A DNA stretch of 64,000 nucleotides from Bin25 sp026709415 (GTDB lineage: Bacteria; Bacteroidota; Bacteroidia; Flavobacteriales; Flavobacteriaceae), in contig OZ241330.1 in NCBI GenBank assembly GCA_965200045.1, positions 2,294,001 to 2,358,000 on the forward strand, in the 5' to 3' direction. The notes under the pieces are model-generated. The model did not search any database, was not told the DNA's origin, and saw nothing but the letters and a program-made list of their open reading frames with translations. Every line of letters starts with the position of its first letter. The stretch's first letter is position 1. This document shows positions 36,252-45,973 of this stretch, one piece after another. The position numbers were made by a program, and so were the translations under genes.

Positions 36252-39008
36252 GTGTCAGAAAACCAAAATTTCAAGGGGAGTAAATGGTGGAAATTTGACT
36301 TTCACACGCACACACCAGCTTCAGCTGATTATTTATCAAAATCCACATCACCTGAAGATTGGATTCGTAAAGCAATTGAAACTGGATTGGATTGTGTTGC
36401 TGTAACGGATCACAACACTGGTGATTGGATTGATATATTGAAAAAAACAAACAATGAAATTAAAAGTAGTGTTGAAAAGCCCTATTGGTATACTAAAGAG
36501 TTAACTATTTTTCCCGGAGTTGAAATCACTATTGGAGGTAGTAATCAAAGAACTCATGTATTAGCAATTTTTGATCCTGAGTTCGGTAGTAATAAAATAA
36601 CAAGTTTGCTTGGTGCATGTGGAATAACTGAAGGATTCGGTAATAGTGAATATTTTACTTCAAAAAGTTTGTCCGATACACTAGATGCAATTAAACGGAC
36701 AAATGGGATTGCTATAGCGGCGCATGTAGATCGAAGAAACGGACTTCTTTATGAGATAACTACTCTAAAAACTGTGCTTAAAAAAAACCTCAACAGTTTA
36801 ACTGCTTTAGAGTTTTGTGAATGTGAATCTAACAACTACTCTCCTGAATTAAAAAGTGAAATAGATAAGCTTGCACATGTTTCAAGCTCAGATGCTCATA
36901 ATCCTGATGACATTGGCAAATCCTTTTCTTGGATTAAAATGAGTAACCCAAATATCAATAATCTAAAACTAGCACTACTTGACACTCATATGTCGGTCAA
37001 AAACCAACCTGAAAATCCTAACGAATTTCCAGATGTTTTTTTGACTAAACTGACTATAAAATCCATGAAACACTGTGGACGCATACAAAACAAACCATTT
37101 GTAATCGATTTGAATCCTCACTTCAATTCATTAATAGGAGGGCGAGGAACTGGAAAGTCAACAATCATCGAAGCCATACGAATTGTTTCAAGACGTGATG
37201 AAAATATTAAACTCCAAAACTCAGAGGTAAGTAATCAACTCAACCAATTCATGAAACTTTCAGAAAATGATGGTGTAATGCTAGAAAAGACAGAGATTTT
37301 ATTGGATTTTCAGCGTCGAAACCGAAAATTTATAGTCAAATGGAATTATGGTGGTCAAGGATTAGCATTGTCAGAAAATAATTCGCACTTGAATTTAGAC
37401 GATATCGGTGATTTTGAGCATTTCCTCCCCATTAGTATATACAGCCAAAAACAAATAAATGAACTTTCATCTAATACTAGCGGATTATTAAAAATCATTG
37501 ACAATTCTAAAAGAGTAAACCGACATGAATGGGAATCTAACCTTGAAAGCACTCGAAATAAATTTTTTCAACTGAAAATAAAAAAACGAGAATTATTAAG
37601 AATCATAAATGAAGAGACTGAACTGAAGTATAAGTTAAGAGATATTGAAAATGACTTGAAACTATATGAAGAAAAGGGGCATGGAGATATATTAAAGTTA
37701 TATCAAAAACGTAGTCAGCAAAATAGTGCACTTCAAGGTATAAACATATTTGATGATTTTTTGGCTAACTTAAATTTATTAATTGAAAACACAGTCTTAT
37801 CTGATTTTCCAGAATATTTATTTGACGAACTAGATAAGACAACTGTTCAGATTAAAGAAATCCACTCACTAACATTGGAAAACTTCAGCAGAATCAAGAG
37901 TTCGCTCATTAATATTGCCAAAGATGTTGAAAAGCTAAAAAGTAATAGAGACTCAAAAATCTCTTCAAGTAGTTGGAACAAATCCTACTCCAAAAGTGTT
38001 GAAGAATATCAAAGATTAATATATGAGTATAGCAAAAGTAAATCTCAAATAAGTTTAACCACCTATGGACATTGGGTTCGACAGCGTAATGAAATACAAA
38101 ATAAGTTGAATAACATAGAATTAATTCGAAAAGAATTAGAAATAGTCGAAAAAGGATTACAACAAACGAAAACTAAGCTTTTTGAATTAAGAAAAGAACT
38201 TTTTCAGCGTAGAACAAACTTTATAAATGAAGCTATTGGGCAAAACGAATTTGTTCGCATGGAGTTGATACCGTTTGGAGAAGTAGAAAAATTTGAAAAA
38301 GAGTATCGAAAAAAGCTTAAAATTTATAAAAATGATACATACACTAGTTCAATTTATGATTACGATAATAATTGTAGCATTCTTTGGAATCTTATCAATT
38401 GGGAAAATCCGAATGTATCCGAATCAGATCTTTTGAAAACTATTGAAGATATCAAAAAGACAACATTCGATATTGCTTTGGGAACCTCAAACCCTAGTGG
38501 AATTAAGGGTAATTTCGTCAACTATTTAACCTCTCTTTATGAAAAAGATATAACTGCATTTGATAATCTTGAAATTTTGTGGCCTGAGGATAAGTTACGA
38601 GTCAAATACAATAAAGATTCTAAATTTAAGGACTTAAAAATGGCTTCAGCAGGACAAAAAGCTGCTGCAATATTGGCCTTTTTACTTAGCCATGGTACTG
38701 AACCTTTAATAATTGATCAACCTGAAGATGATTTAGATAATGCTTTAATTTACGACCTAATTGTGAAACAAATACGTCAGAATCAAAACAAACGCCAATT
38801 TATAATCGCAACTCACAACCCAAACATTGTAGTTAATGGAAACTCAGATCTTGTTAATATTCTTAAATTTATAAATGGTCTAGTAGTTCTATATCAACAA
38901 GCCGGACTAGATGATATAGAAATTCGAAATGAGATATGTAACATCATGGAAGGTGGTAGAGAGGCTTTTGAAAATAGGTATAAGCGAATTGCACTTGAAG
39001 TAGAATAA
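36252..39008 (+). CDS. PHP-phosphoesterase/SMC-like ATPase fusion (TrlF-like), candidate defence protein
   Basis: 918 residues, GTG start. The N-terminal PHP domain keeps all metal-site motifs: FHTH (His18, His20), VTDHN (Asp53, His54), GVE (Glu91), AAHVD (His158) and SSDAHN (Asp214, His216). An ABC/SMC-type ATPase follows, with Walker A GGRGTGKST (296-304), a long charged helical region with coiled-coil character (about 440-680), a SAGQ signature (799), Walker B LIIDQPEDDLDN (819-830) and H-loop ATHN (855). This architecture matches the TrlF-like AAA-ATPase family. Similar SMC-ATPase plus nuclease pairs belong to phage-defence modules. The next gene starts 12 nt later. The function is inferred, not shown. 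Confidence 0.82.
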   Translation: MSENQNFKGSKWWKFDFHTHTPASADYLSKSTSPEDWIRKAIETGLDCVAVTDHNTGDWIDILKKTNNEIKSSVEKPYWYTKELTIFPGVEITIGGSNQRTHVLAIFDPEFGSNKITSLLGACGITEGFGNSEYFTSKSLSDTLDAIKRTNGIAIAAHVDRRNGLLYEITTLKTVLKKNLNSLTALEFCECESNNYSPELKSEIDKLAHVSSSDAHNPDDIGKSFSWIKMSNPNINNLKLALLDTHMSVKNQPENPNEFPDVFLTKLTIKSMKHCGRIQNKPFVIDLNPHFNSLIGGRGTGKSTIIEAIRIVSRRDENIKLQNSEVSNQLNQFMKLSENDGVMLEKTEILLDFQRRNRKFIVKWNYGGQGLALSENNSHLNLDDIGDFEHFLPISIYSQKQINELSSNTSGLLKIIDNSKRVNRHEWESNLESTRNKFFQLKIKKRELLRIINEETELKYKLRDIENDLKLYEEKGHGDILKLYQKRSQQNSALQGINIFDDFLANLNLLIENTVLSDFPEYLFDELDKTTVQIKEIHSLTLENFSRIKSSLINIAKDVEKLKSNRDSKISSSSWNKSYSKSVEEYQRLIYEYSKSKSQISLTTYGHWVRQRNEIQNKLNNIELIRKELEIVEKGLQQTKTKLFELRKELFQRRTNFINEAIGQNEFVRMELIPFGEVEKFEKEYRKKLKIYKNDTYTSSIYDYDNNCSILWNLINWENPNVSESDLLKTIEDIKKTTFDIALGTSNPSGIKGNFVNYLTSLYEKDITAFDNLEILWPEDKLRVKYNKDSKFKDLKMASAGQKAAAILAFLLSHGTEPLIIDQPEDDLDNALIYDLIVKQIRQNQNKRQFIIATHNPNIVVNGNSDLVNILKFINGLVVLYQQAGLDDIEIRNEICNIMEGGREAFENRYKRIALEVE

Positions 39009-39020
39009 AATGCAAAAATT

Positions 39021-40262
39021 ATGGATGATTTGATAAATCAAATTAGGTTAGGTGAAGAAACTTTGCTTGAATTTAAAAATCTTCAATACAAAGGATATCA
39101 AGTTGTCGGACCTCATCGTAATAGTATGGCTGATGAGTTAGCCGCAATGGCAAATACAGATCACGGTGTATTTTTACTTGGTGTGGATGATAAAACCAAA
39201 ACAATTGTTGGTATTCCTATTGAAAAAATAGATGTTGTTGAACAATGGATAATGGGAATATGTAATGATCTTATTGAGCCAAAGTTAAACTATTATATTC
39301 GGAAACTGCCTATAATTACTGATGACACCGAAGAACAAATCATCATTAGATTAGATGTACGCAAAAGTCTAATTGTTCATAAAAGTCCAGGGGGATACTT
39401 TCACCGTATTGGTAGTTCTAAACGTCAAATGGACACTAATTACTTAACTGGATTTATCCAACAAAGAAGTCAAACTAGAGTTATTAATTTCGATCTTCAA
39501 ATGGTTACAGATGCTCATCCTGACTGTCTTGAAAAATCGTTGTGGGAGAAATTTAAAACAAATTTATCTCCAGACGATGACAATGAATTCTTACAGAAAC
39601 TTAAACTGATTAAAAAGGATTCTGATGGACAGAAATATCCGACCGTTGGTGGACTTTTAATGGCTTGTAAAAGACCTGATGAGTTTTTACCTCATGCCTA
39701 CATACAAGCCGTTGCTTATCGTGGAACCGAAAGAGATGCGGCTTATCAAATAGATGCTAAAGATTTATACGGTCCTTTAGACGTTCAAATTAATAAAGCT
39801 TGTCATTTTGTTTATAAGAATATGAGAGTCTATGCCATTAAAAATCCAACTAGATTTGATATTCCTCAATACGATATGCGTGCAGTACTAGAATCTATTG
39901 TTAATGGAATAGTCCATAGAGATTATTATCAATATAAATCTAAAATTCGCTTGCATATGTTCTCAGATAGACTTGAGATTTTTTCACCAGGAACATTACC
40001 CAATTCCATGACCGTTGAAAATCTACCTTTATTGCAAGCCACTCGTAATGAATTAATTGCTAGTTTGATGGCACGATGTTCAATAATTCAAAGTGAATAC
40101 ATAAGAAGCAATCGCAAAAATCTAATGGATAAACGAGGTGAGGGAGTTCCGATTATACTTACAAAAAGCAAAGAATTATCTGGACGTATCCCTGTGTATA
40201 AAGAAATTGATAAAATGGAGTTACTCTTAACAATTTACGCAACTCCTCCTCCCAATGTATAA
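39021..40262 (+). CDS. AlbA_2-domain protein with C-terminal HATPase_c_4-like region
   Basis: 413 residues. The N-terminal AlbA_2 (Schlafen-type, formerly AAA_4) domain is marked by LLEFKN (residues 15-20), ADELAAMANTDHGVFLLGVD (37-56) and HKSPGGYFHRIGSSKRQM. The C-terminal half carries LESIVNGIVHRDYY (from 290), SDRLEIFSPGTLP and DKRGEGVPII, the GHKL-like arrangement usual in this family. Proteins of this kind are annotated as ATP-binding regulators or helix-turn-helix proteins, and AlbA_2 domains recur in anti-phage systems. It lies 12 nt after the PHP/ATPase gene, so the two form one operon. Its biochemical role is unknown. Confidence 0.82.
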   Translation: MDDLINQIRLGEETLLEFKNLQYKGYQVVGPHRNSMADELAAMANTDHGVFLLGVDDKTKTIVGIPIEKIDVVEQWIMGICNDLIEPKLNYYIRKLPIITDDTEEQIIIRLDVRKSLIVHKSPGGYFHRIGSSKRQMDTNYLTGFIQQRSQTRVINFDLQMVTDAHPDCLEKSLWEKFKTNLSPDDDNEFLQKLKLIKKDSDGQKYPTVGGLLMACKRPDEFLPHAYIQAVAYRGTERDAAYQIDAKDLYGPLDVQINKACHFVYKNMRVYAIKNPTRFDIPQYDMRAVLESIVNGIVHRDYYQYKSKIRLHMFSDRLEIFSPGTLPNSMTVENLPLLQATRNELIASLMARCSIIQSEYIRSNRKNLMDKRGEGVPIILTKSKELSGRIPVYKEIDKMELLLTIYATPPPNV

Positions 40263-40304
40263 ATTTTGGTGAGTTTTGTTTTCCCAAAATAACATTCACA
40301 TAAG

Positions 40305-43300
40305 TTAGATTTTGGCCTGATCTTCTTTTAGTTTTTTGGCTTCTAATTCAGATTCTGTGAATGCTTGTGCTCTACTTTTTTGAGTGTCGAACATCACTGG
40401 AGTAGCTATAAACACCGATGAATAAGTCCCCACAATAACGCCAATGATGAGAGCAAACATAAATCCTCTAATGGATTCCCCTCCAAAAATGAATATGGAT
40501 AGAAGGACAATCAGGGTTGTCAAAGAAGTGTTCAAGGTTCTACTTAATGTACTATTCAAGGCTTGATTGACCGTATCATGGAATCCGGATTTTGAATGTT
40601 CTCTAATATACTCCCGAATACGATCAAAGACTACCACGGTATCGTTTAATGAATAACCAATAACGGTCAATATAGCGGCTATAAAAGCTTGGTTGATTTC
40701 CATGTTAAATGGCATGAACTTATAAGCCAATGAGAATATGCCCAAAACAATCAATACATCATGAAAAACTGCCGTAACGGCACCCAAAGAGAATTGCCAT
40801 CGTCGGAATCGAAATAAAATATAAAGGAAGACGACAATTAACGAACCGAAAACGGCTAAAAATGAATTGTTTTTAATATCATCGGCTATGGTTGGACCAA
40901 CTTTAATCGACGACATGATGCCTGCTTGCTTTTCTTCACTTCCAGGGATAAAGGTCTCATACGACACTTCTTGAGGTAAATAGGGCCTTAAAACATCATA
41001 CATGATTTCTTGTATTTCTGTATCAACTTCTAAACCTTCAACATCCACTTTGTAATTGGTAGTGATTTTTAGTTGATTGGCTTCGCCAAATGTTTTAGCT
41101 TCGGCACTACCCAATCGATCTGTCAATAAATTGGTGATTTCAACAGCATTGATGGGTTCAGAAAAACGAACGATATAGGATCTCCCTCCCACAAAATCTA
41201 CGCCTTGATTCAATCCTTGAGTAAACAAGGATATTATACAAATTACAATGGCGATAGAAGATATGATATAGGTTTTTTTACGCAGGTTTAAAAATTTTAT
41301 AGCGACTCGGGATAGTAAATCTTTGGTATACTTAGTGAAAAAAGAAACCTCTTTCTTTTTGTTATTTCGGATATTGATGAATATGCGAGTGATAAAAATG
41401 GCAGTGAATAATGATGTCGCAATACCTATGAGAAGTGTTGTTGCAAATCCTTTGATGGGACCTGTTCCAAACACAAACAAAATCAAAGCCGTTAATCCTG
41501 TTGTGATGTTGGCATCTAAAATGGAAGAAAGCGCATTATTAAATCCATCAGCAACCGATTTTCTAAGCCCTTTTCCTTTTTTCAATTCTTCACGTACCCT
41601 TTCAAATATCAACACATTGGCATCAACTGAAATACCGATGGTCAAAACAATACCTGCAATTCCAGGGAGAGTTAATACGGCTCCCAATCCCGCCAAGACC
41701 CCAAAAATGAACAATAGATTGAGTATAAGGGCAATGTCGGCATACAACCCGGCCCGACCATAATAGAAAATCATCCAGACCAATACAAAAACCAAAGCGA
41801 TTAAAAACGAATAGACACCAGCTTGGATGGCTTCTTTACCAAGAGAGGGGCCTACTACTTCGGATTGAATAATTTCTGCCGAAGCTGGTAGTTTACCAGC
41901 CCTGAGTACATTAGCTAAATCGATGGCTTCCAAAAGCGTAAAGTTTCCAGATATTTCACTGCGTCCACCAGAAATGGCTCCACTAGAAACACCAGGTGCT
42001 GAATAAACCACATCGTCCAATACGATGGCTATGGAACTCTGTTGTTCAAATGCTTTTCCTGTCATGGACTCCCATATACGAGCCCCTCGTGCATCCATTT
42101 GCATGGAAACACTTGGATTACCTACAGCGTCATATGATTGCATGGCATCAATGACTACTCCCCCACTTAAAGGAGCCATATTTTCTCGATTAGATTTTAA
42201 AGCATACAATTCTGTGGCTCCATCTTCTCCGGGTATTCCCCAGGCAAAACGAACGTATCGAAATTCAGATGGCAACAATCTTCGAATTCTAGGATCATCC
42301 AAATATGACGTGATGTGGTCAAGCTGATTGGTATCAAATCTTGCCAACACGGGGCCTCCTTGAAAACCATAACCCTGGATAGCATCTAAAATGGGATTGA
42401 GTGGAATGATGGAGTCGGCTGGTTCAGTGATTTCCTGCAACAAATCATCTATTTCAGATTCTTGATCGGTTGGAGTTTCTTCAAGGCTAGCCTCTTGGGC
42501 TTGATCTTCAGTATCTGCAGGGGTATTGGACTCGACAATTTCTTTGGCCAACTGATTGGCTTGAGATAAAAAAGCAGATAATTCAGTGTTTTTAAAGGTT
42601 TCCCAAAATTCTAATTGAGCGGTACTTTGTAATAGGTTTTGAATCCGTTCAACATCTTTGGCCCCTGGTAATTCAACCAGTATTCGTCCGGACGAACCTA
42701 ACCGCTGGATATTGGGTTGACTAACACCAAATTTATCGATCCGTTTTCTGAGTACTTCAAAAGCAGAAACAATCGATTCATCGATCCGTCTTCTCAATAT
42801 GGATTGAACTTCCGCATCGCTCATTTCAAAGTTTATTTCATCACTTAGTGAACGATTTGAAAAGATGTTTGGAGATGATAATCTAGTGGTTCCACTGATG
42901 TTGTCGAAAGCTGAGAAAAAAGATTCGATGTAGGGTTGGTTGCTTTGCTTTTGAAGTTCATCGGCATCTTCTAGGGCCTGTAAGAAAATTGGGTCATTAG
43001 AATTTTCTGAAAGTCCAATTAAAATATCCTTAACCGAAATTTGAAGAATGACATTGATCCCCCCTTTTAAATCCAATCCTCGATTTAATTCTTTGGTTTT
43101 AGCATCCGCATAATCGGTATAGCCGAACACTCGGATGTTAGCAACGGAATCTAAGTAGGTTTGTTCAGTAGCATCTCTAAGTTCCAAATAGTTTTCATTT
43201 TCAGAAGAAATTGTTTCAAGGGCATAATTCTGAGCTTTATTTTCAATATCAGCAACAATAAAAGTGTATGACAATTGGTATATACTGATGATACCAAACA

Positions 43301-43337
43301 ACACACCAAAAACTCTAATTAACCAATTAGTCTGCAT
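40305..43337 (-). CDS. secDF: Fused protein translocase subunits SecD-SecF
   Basis: 1010 residues, the SecDF fusion usual in Bacteroidota. One N-terminal helix is followed by LNRGLDLKGGINVILQISV and a large periplasmic part holding the P1 fold. The SecD membrane block contains GLYADIALILNLLFIFGVLA and TIGISVDANVLIFERVREEL. The SecF half starts near 690 (TQGLNQGVDFVGGRSYIVRF) and ends with VIGYSLNDTVVVFDRIREYI. A low-complexity Glu/Gln stretch (about 265-300) lies in the periplasmic loop. It uses proton motive force to pull secreted proteins through SecYEG. Confidence 0.96.
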   Translation of the reverse strand: MQTNWLIRVFGVLFGIISIYQLSYTFIVADIENKAQNYALETISSENENYLELRDATEQTYLDSVANIRVFGYTDYADAKTKELNRGLDLKGGINVILQISVKDILIGLSENSNDPIFLQALEDADELQKQSNQPYIESFFSAFDNISGTTRLSSPNIFSNRSLSDEINFEMSDAEVQSILRRRIDESIVSAFEVLRKRIDKFGVSQPNIQRLGSSGRILVELPGAKDVERIQNLLQSTAQLEFWETFKNTELSAFLSQANQLAKEIVESNTPADTEDQAQEASLEETPTDQESEIDDLLQEITEPADSIIPLNPILDAIQGYGFQGGPVLARFDTNQLDHITSYLDDPRIRRLLPSEFRYVRFAWGIPGEDGATELYALKSNRENMAPLSGGVVIDAMQSYDAVGNPSVSMQMDARGARIWESMTGKAFEQQSSIAIVLDDVVYSAPGVSSGAISGGRSEISGNFTLLEAIDLANVLRAGKLPASAEIIQSEVVGPSLGKEAIQAGVYSFLIALVFVLVWMIFYYGRAGLYADIALILNLLFIFGVLAGLGAVLTLPGIAGIVLTIGISVDANVLIFERVREELKKGKGLRKSVADGFNNALSSILDANITTGLTALILFVFGTGPIKGFATTLLIGIATSLFTAIFITRIFINIRNNKKKEVSFFTKYTKDLLSRVAIKFLNLRKKTYIISSIAIVICIISLFTQGLNQGVDFVGGRSYIVRFSEPINAVEITNLLTDRLGSAEAKTFGEANQLKITTNYKVDVEGLEVDTEIQEIMYDVLRPYLPQEVSYETFIPGSEEKQAGIMSSIKVGPTIADDIKNNSFLAVFGSLIVVFLYILFRFRRWQFSLGAVTAVFHDVLIVLGIFSLAYKFMPFNMEINQAFIAAILTVIGYSLNDTVVVFDRIREYIREHSKSGFHDTVNQALNSTLSRTLNTSLTTLIVLLSIFIFGGESIRGFMFALIIGVIVGTYSSVFIATPVMFDTQKSRAQAFTESELEAKKLKEDQAKI

Positions 43338-43366
43338 AGAAAGCGGTATATGTATTTAAAGGAATG

Positions 43367-43374
43367 CAAATATA
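43367..43374 (-). promoter_or_regulatory. Putative -7 element for secDF
   Basis: On the minus strand TATATTTG fits TAnnTTTG and ends 29 nt before the secDF ATG, in the 64-nt gap after mdh. A -33 element is not evident. Confidence 0.4.
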
Positions 43375-43401
43375 AGTTTTAGCAATGATTGCCTTCCATC
43401 C

Positions 43402-44334
43402 TCATAAAATTGAATCAAGTGATTGATTCATCTGTTGTATTTTTTGAGCACTTTGATTTAGTTTTTCTTGTTCACTGGCATCTAATGCAATTTCAACAAT
43501 AGATTCTAGTCCATTGGCTCCTATTATACAAGGAACGCCGATACATAAATCATCTAGTCCGTACTCTCCTTCTAATAAAACACTACAAGGTAATAATCTT
43601 CTGAAATCTCCCAAGATTGAATCTACCAAGTAAGCGGCTGATGCCCCTGGTGCATACCATGCTGAAGTTCCTAACAATGCTGTTAAAGTAGCCCCTCCCA
43701 CCATGGTATCAGCAACGACTTGATCTAATTTTTGGGGCGATAATAACGTTGATATCGGAATGCCATGATAAGTGGATAGCCTTGCTAATGGGATCATCGT
43801 GGTATCTCCATGACCACCGATAACCATCCCTTGAATTTCACCAGAAGGAACTTCAAGAGCTAATGACAAATAGGTTTTAAATCTTGCGCTATCTAATATT
43901 CCTCCCATTCCTATAACTCTATTTTTAGGTAATCCAGTTTTTTTTAATGCCAAATATGTCATAGTATCCATGGGATTAGATACGACTATGAAAATCGTAT
44001 CAGGAGAATATTTTAAAATATTTTGAGCTACAGAATCTACAATCCCAGCGTTGATTCCAATTAATTCTTCTCTAGACATGCCTGGTTTTCTGGGTATCCC
44101 AGAAGTAATCACAACCACATCACTACATTCTGTAGCTTGATAATCATTAGTCACACCAACCACTTTGGTATTATAACTTAAAAGAGTGGCGCTTTGATAA
44201 ATATCTAAGGTCTTTCCTTCAGCTAGCCCCTCTTTGATATCTAGAAGGACCACATGACTTGCAATAGATTTGATAGCAATATATTCAGCGCAAGAAGCTC
44301 CAACGCTTCCCGCTCCAATGATTGAAACTTTCAT
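43402..44334 (-). CDS. mdh: Malate dehydrogenase
   Basis: 310 residues. It has an NAD-binding GAGSVGASCAEY, then SGIPRKPGMSREELIGIN, whose Arg near 81 gives malate rather than lactate specificity. Next come VVSNPMDTMTYLALKKTG, RVIGMGGILDSARF and the catalytic His in VIGGHGDTTMIPLARL. It belongs to the LDH-like MDH type. It oxidises malate to oxaloacetate and completes the set of three TCA enzymes in the window. Confidence 0.95.
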   Translation of the reverse strand: MKVSIIGAGSVGASCAEYIAIKSIASHVVLLDIKEGLAEGKTLDIYQSATLLSYNTKVVGVTNDYQATECSDVVVITSGIPRKPGMSREELIGINAGIVDSVAQNILKYSPDTIFIVVSNPMDTMTYLALKKTGLPKNRVIGMGGILDSARFKTYLSLALEVPSGEIQGMVIGGHGDTTMIPLARLSTYHGIPISTLLSPQKLDQVVADTMVGGATLTALLGTSAWYAPGASAAYLVDSILGDFRRLLPCSVLLEGEYGLDDLCIGVPCIIGANGLESIVEIALDASEQEKLNQSAQKIQQMNQSLDSIL

Positions 44335-44633
44335 ATTTTATGGTAAAAGGATTCATTGATGTTTATAGTTTTTCTAAATCTTTTCGTTTTCTGATCTATT
44401 CTTTAGTTTTCCTGAATAACTGCCCCAATGCTATGGAAGTGCATATTATCATTATAAATAAATGAGATAATTGATACTGATATCATATTATACTTTAATA
44501 CCCGTTTATGAATCGATATCTAAATTTAGCAAGAAACCAATCATCATAAAAACAATTAGAATTGGCTCTTGGCTAAATTACTGAGTATTAGTAATAATAA
44601 ACCCTATCACTTCAGAATTAATTCTAACAATTT
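44335..44633. other. Non-coding spacer between mdh and the mobile island
   Basis: About 300 bp, AT-rich, with no gene or clear signal I can support. It leads into the terminal inverted repeat of the ISL3-like element. Confidence 0.5.
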
Positions 44634-45888
44634 GGTTCTATCACGAAGTTGTGGGTAAAGATTTAAACCGCCATTAAAAAAGAAGATGGGGCTACCCTAA
44701 ATTTTTTAAATTTTCTGCCATTGGCTTTGATTTCTTGAATTCTTCCATTCCATCGCTCCACTTTGGCATAGGACTGCGGATCACAGAGAGCATGACCAAT
44801 GCCTTGTAAATAGTTTTAAAACATACAGGCACCGTAACAACTTCTTGGATGTTCGATTCATTGACACTCTCTATCCAAAGACGACAATACAAAATGACAT
44901 CCTTTAGTGATAGCGATTCGAAAAGAGACTTAAACTCTTCTCTCAACTTCCAAGCCTTGATGACTTCTAAGTGGCTTTATTACCCCCTTTTTAAAGTACC
45001 CCCTTTGTTTCTCAGTTCGGTTTTCTTCGTTGATCAAGATGGCCAATCGAGTGTTTTTGAGCACCGCACGTTTTTTGACTTCTCTTCTATGGACTCGGTC
45101 GATAGTTTTCTTGAGATATAGAACTCCAAGCAATCGATCGTGAAACAACTTGGCTTTTGGTAAAGTTTTTCGGGCCGAATGAATATAAGACCACGACACT
45201 TCCGTGGTGATAGTTTCCACTTGATATCTCTTTTCTTTCGGAATGGAACAGCTGAGTCATTCTTTGGGACTGGTCATCTTACGGCCTTCGATTAGATCGA
45301 GACGGTTCTCTTGTTGGTATCACTGAGAATCGTGATCTCCCTTTTTGATAGCTTTGGCTTCCAAACTGACAGGCAACGGTATGATATCCAATCACTACTT
45401 CATGCTCTTACTAAAGCACGAGGAAGCACGCGATTAAAGACTTTAAAACCACAACGAAACCTTTGGGTTGTTGGGCTTTGATCTCTCATCGCCAAAGAAG
45501 AGGAATTGCCCATTTCTCCAATAGAAAAGTCCATCGATTCGAGCTATCTACCCAGGGAATATCAACTGTTTTTACTCCCTCAGAAAATCGAATGCATGGC
45601 AATCGACAACGGATAAAACACTTCTACAGCAATAAATCCAAATGACATCGAACTCGCCCTTTGCGATGATCATATATAGAGCCTTCCTCTCCCGTTGGGG
45701 GGACAACTGACCCAATCGCCCACATGATAAAACCGTTACATCGATCGACATCATGCGATGGTCAACGGTGATGTGGACAACACGCCAAGAGGTTCCTATC
45801 CTTCAAACTGACTCGAAAAACTTTAAAAGAACTCCCTTGAAAATAATGATTTTTAGAGCAAAAAGCCCCCAAGTTTCATGGTAAAACC
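44634..45888 (-). mobile_element. Decayed ISL3-like insertion sequence, copy 1
   Basis: About 1255 bp. The ends form imperfect inverted repeats beginning GG: left GGTTCTATCACGAAGTTGTG, right (reverse complement) GGTTTTACCATGAAACTTGG. The transposase runs on the minus strand, broken by stops and shifts. Recognisable pieces are the EAKAIKKGD...TILSD-like stretch near 45350, WSYIHSARKTLPKAKLFHD and VHRREVKKRAVLKNTRLAI (44930-45220), and KDVILYCRLWIES (44692-44946). These match the order of ISL3-family (IS204/IS1001/IS1165) DDE transposases. No 8-bp target duplication is left. Confidence 0.7.
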
Positions 45889-45973
45889 TCTCATTGAAGA
45901 AGTTCTTTACATCATCCTTTTTAGATGAAGTATTAATCTTCGCCTTTACTGATTGGTTGGAAATGATTTAATT

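Noticed and set aside
41323..41763. 146-codon plus-strand ORF opposite secDF
   Set aside because: Covers the SecD membrane block in antisense; no independent evidence.
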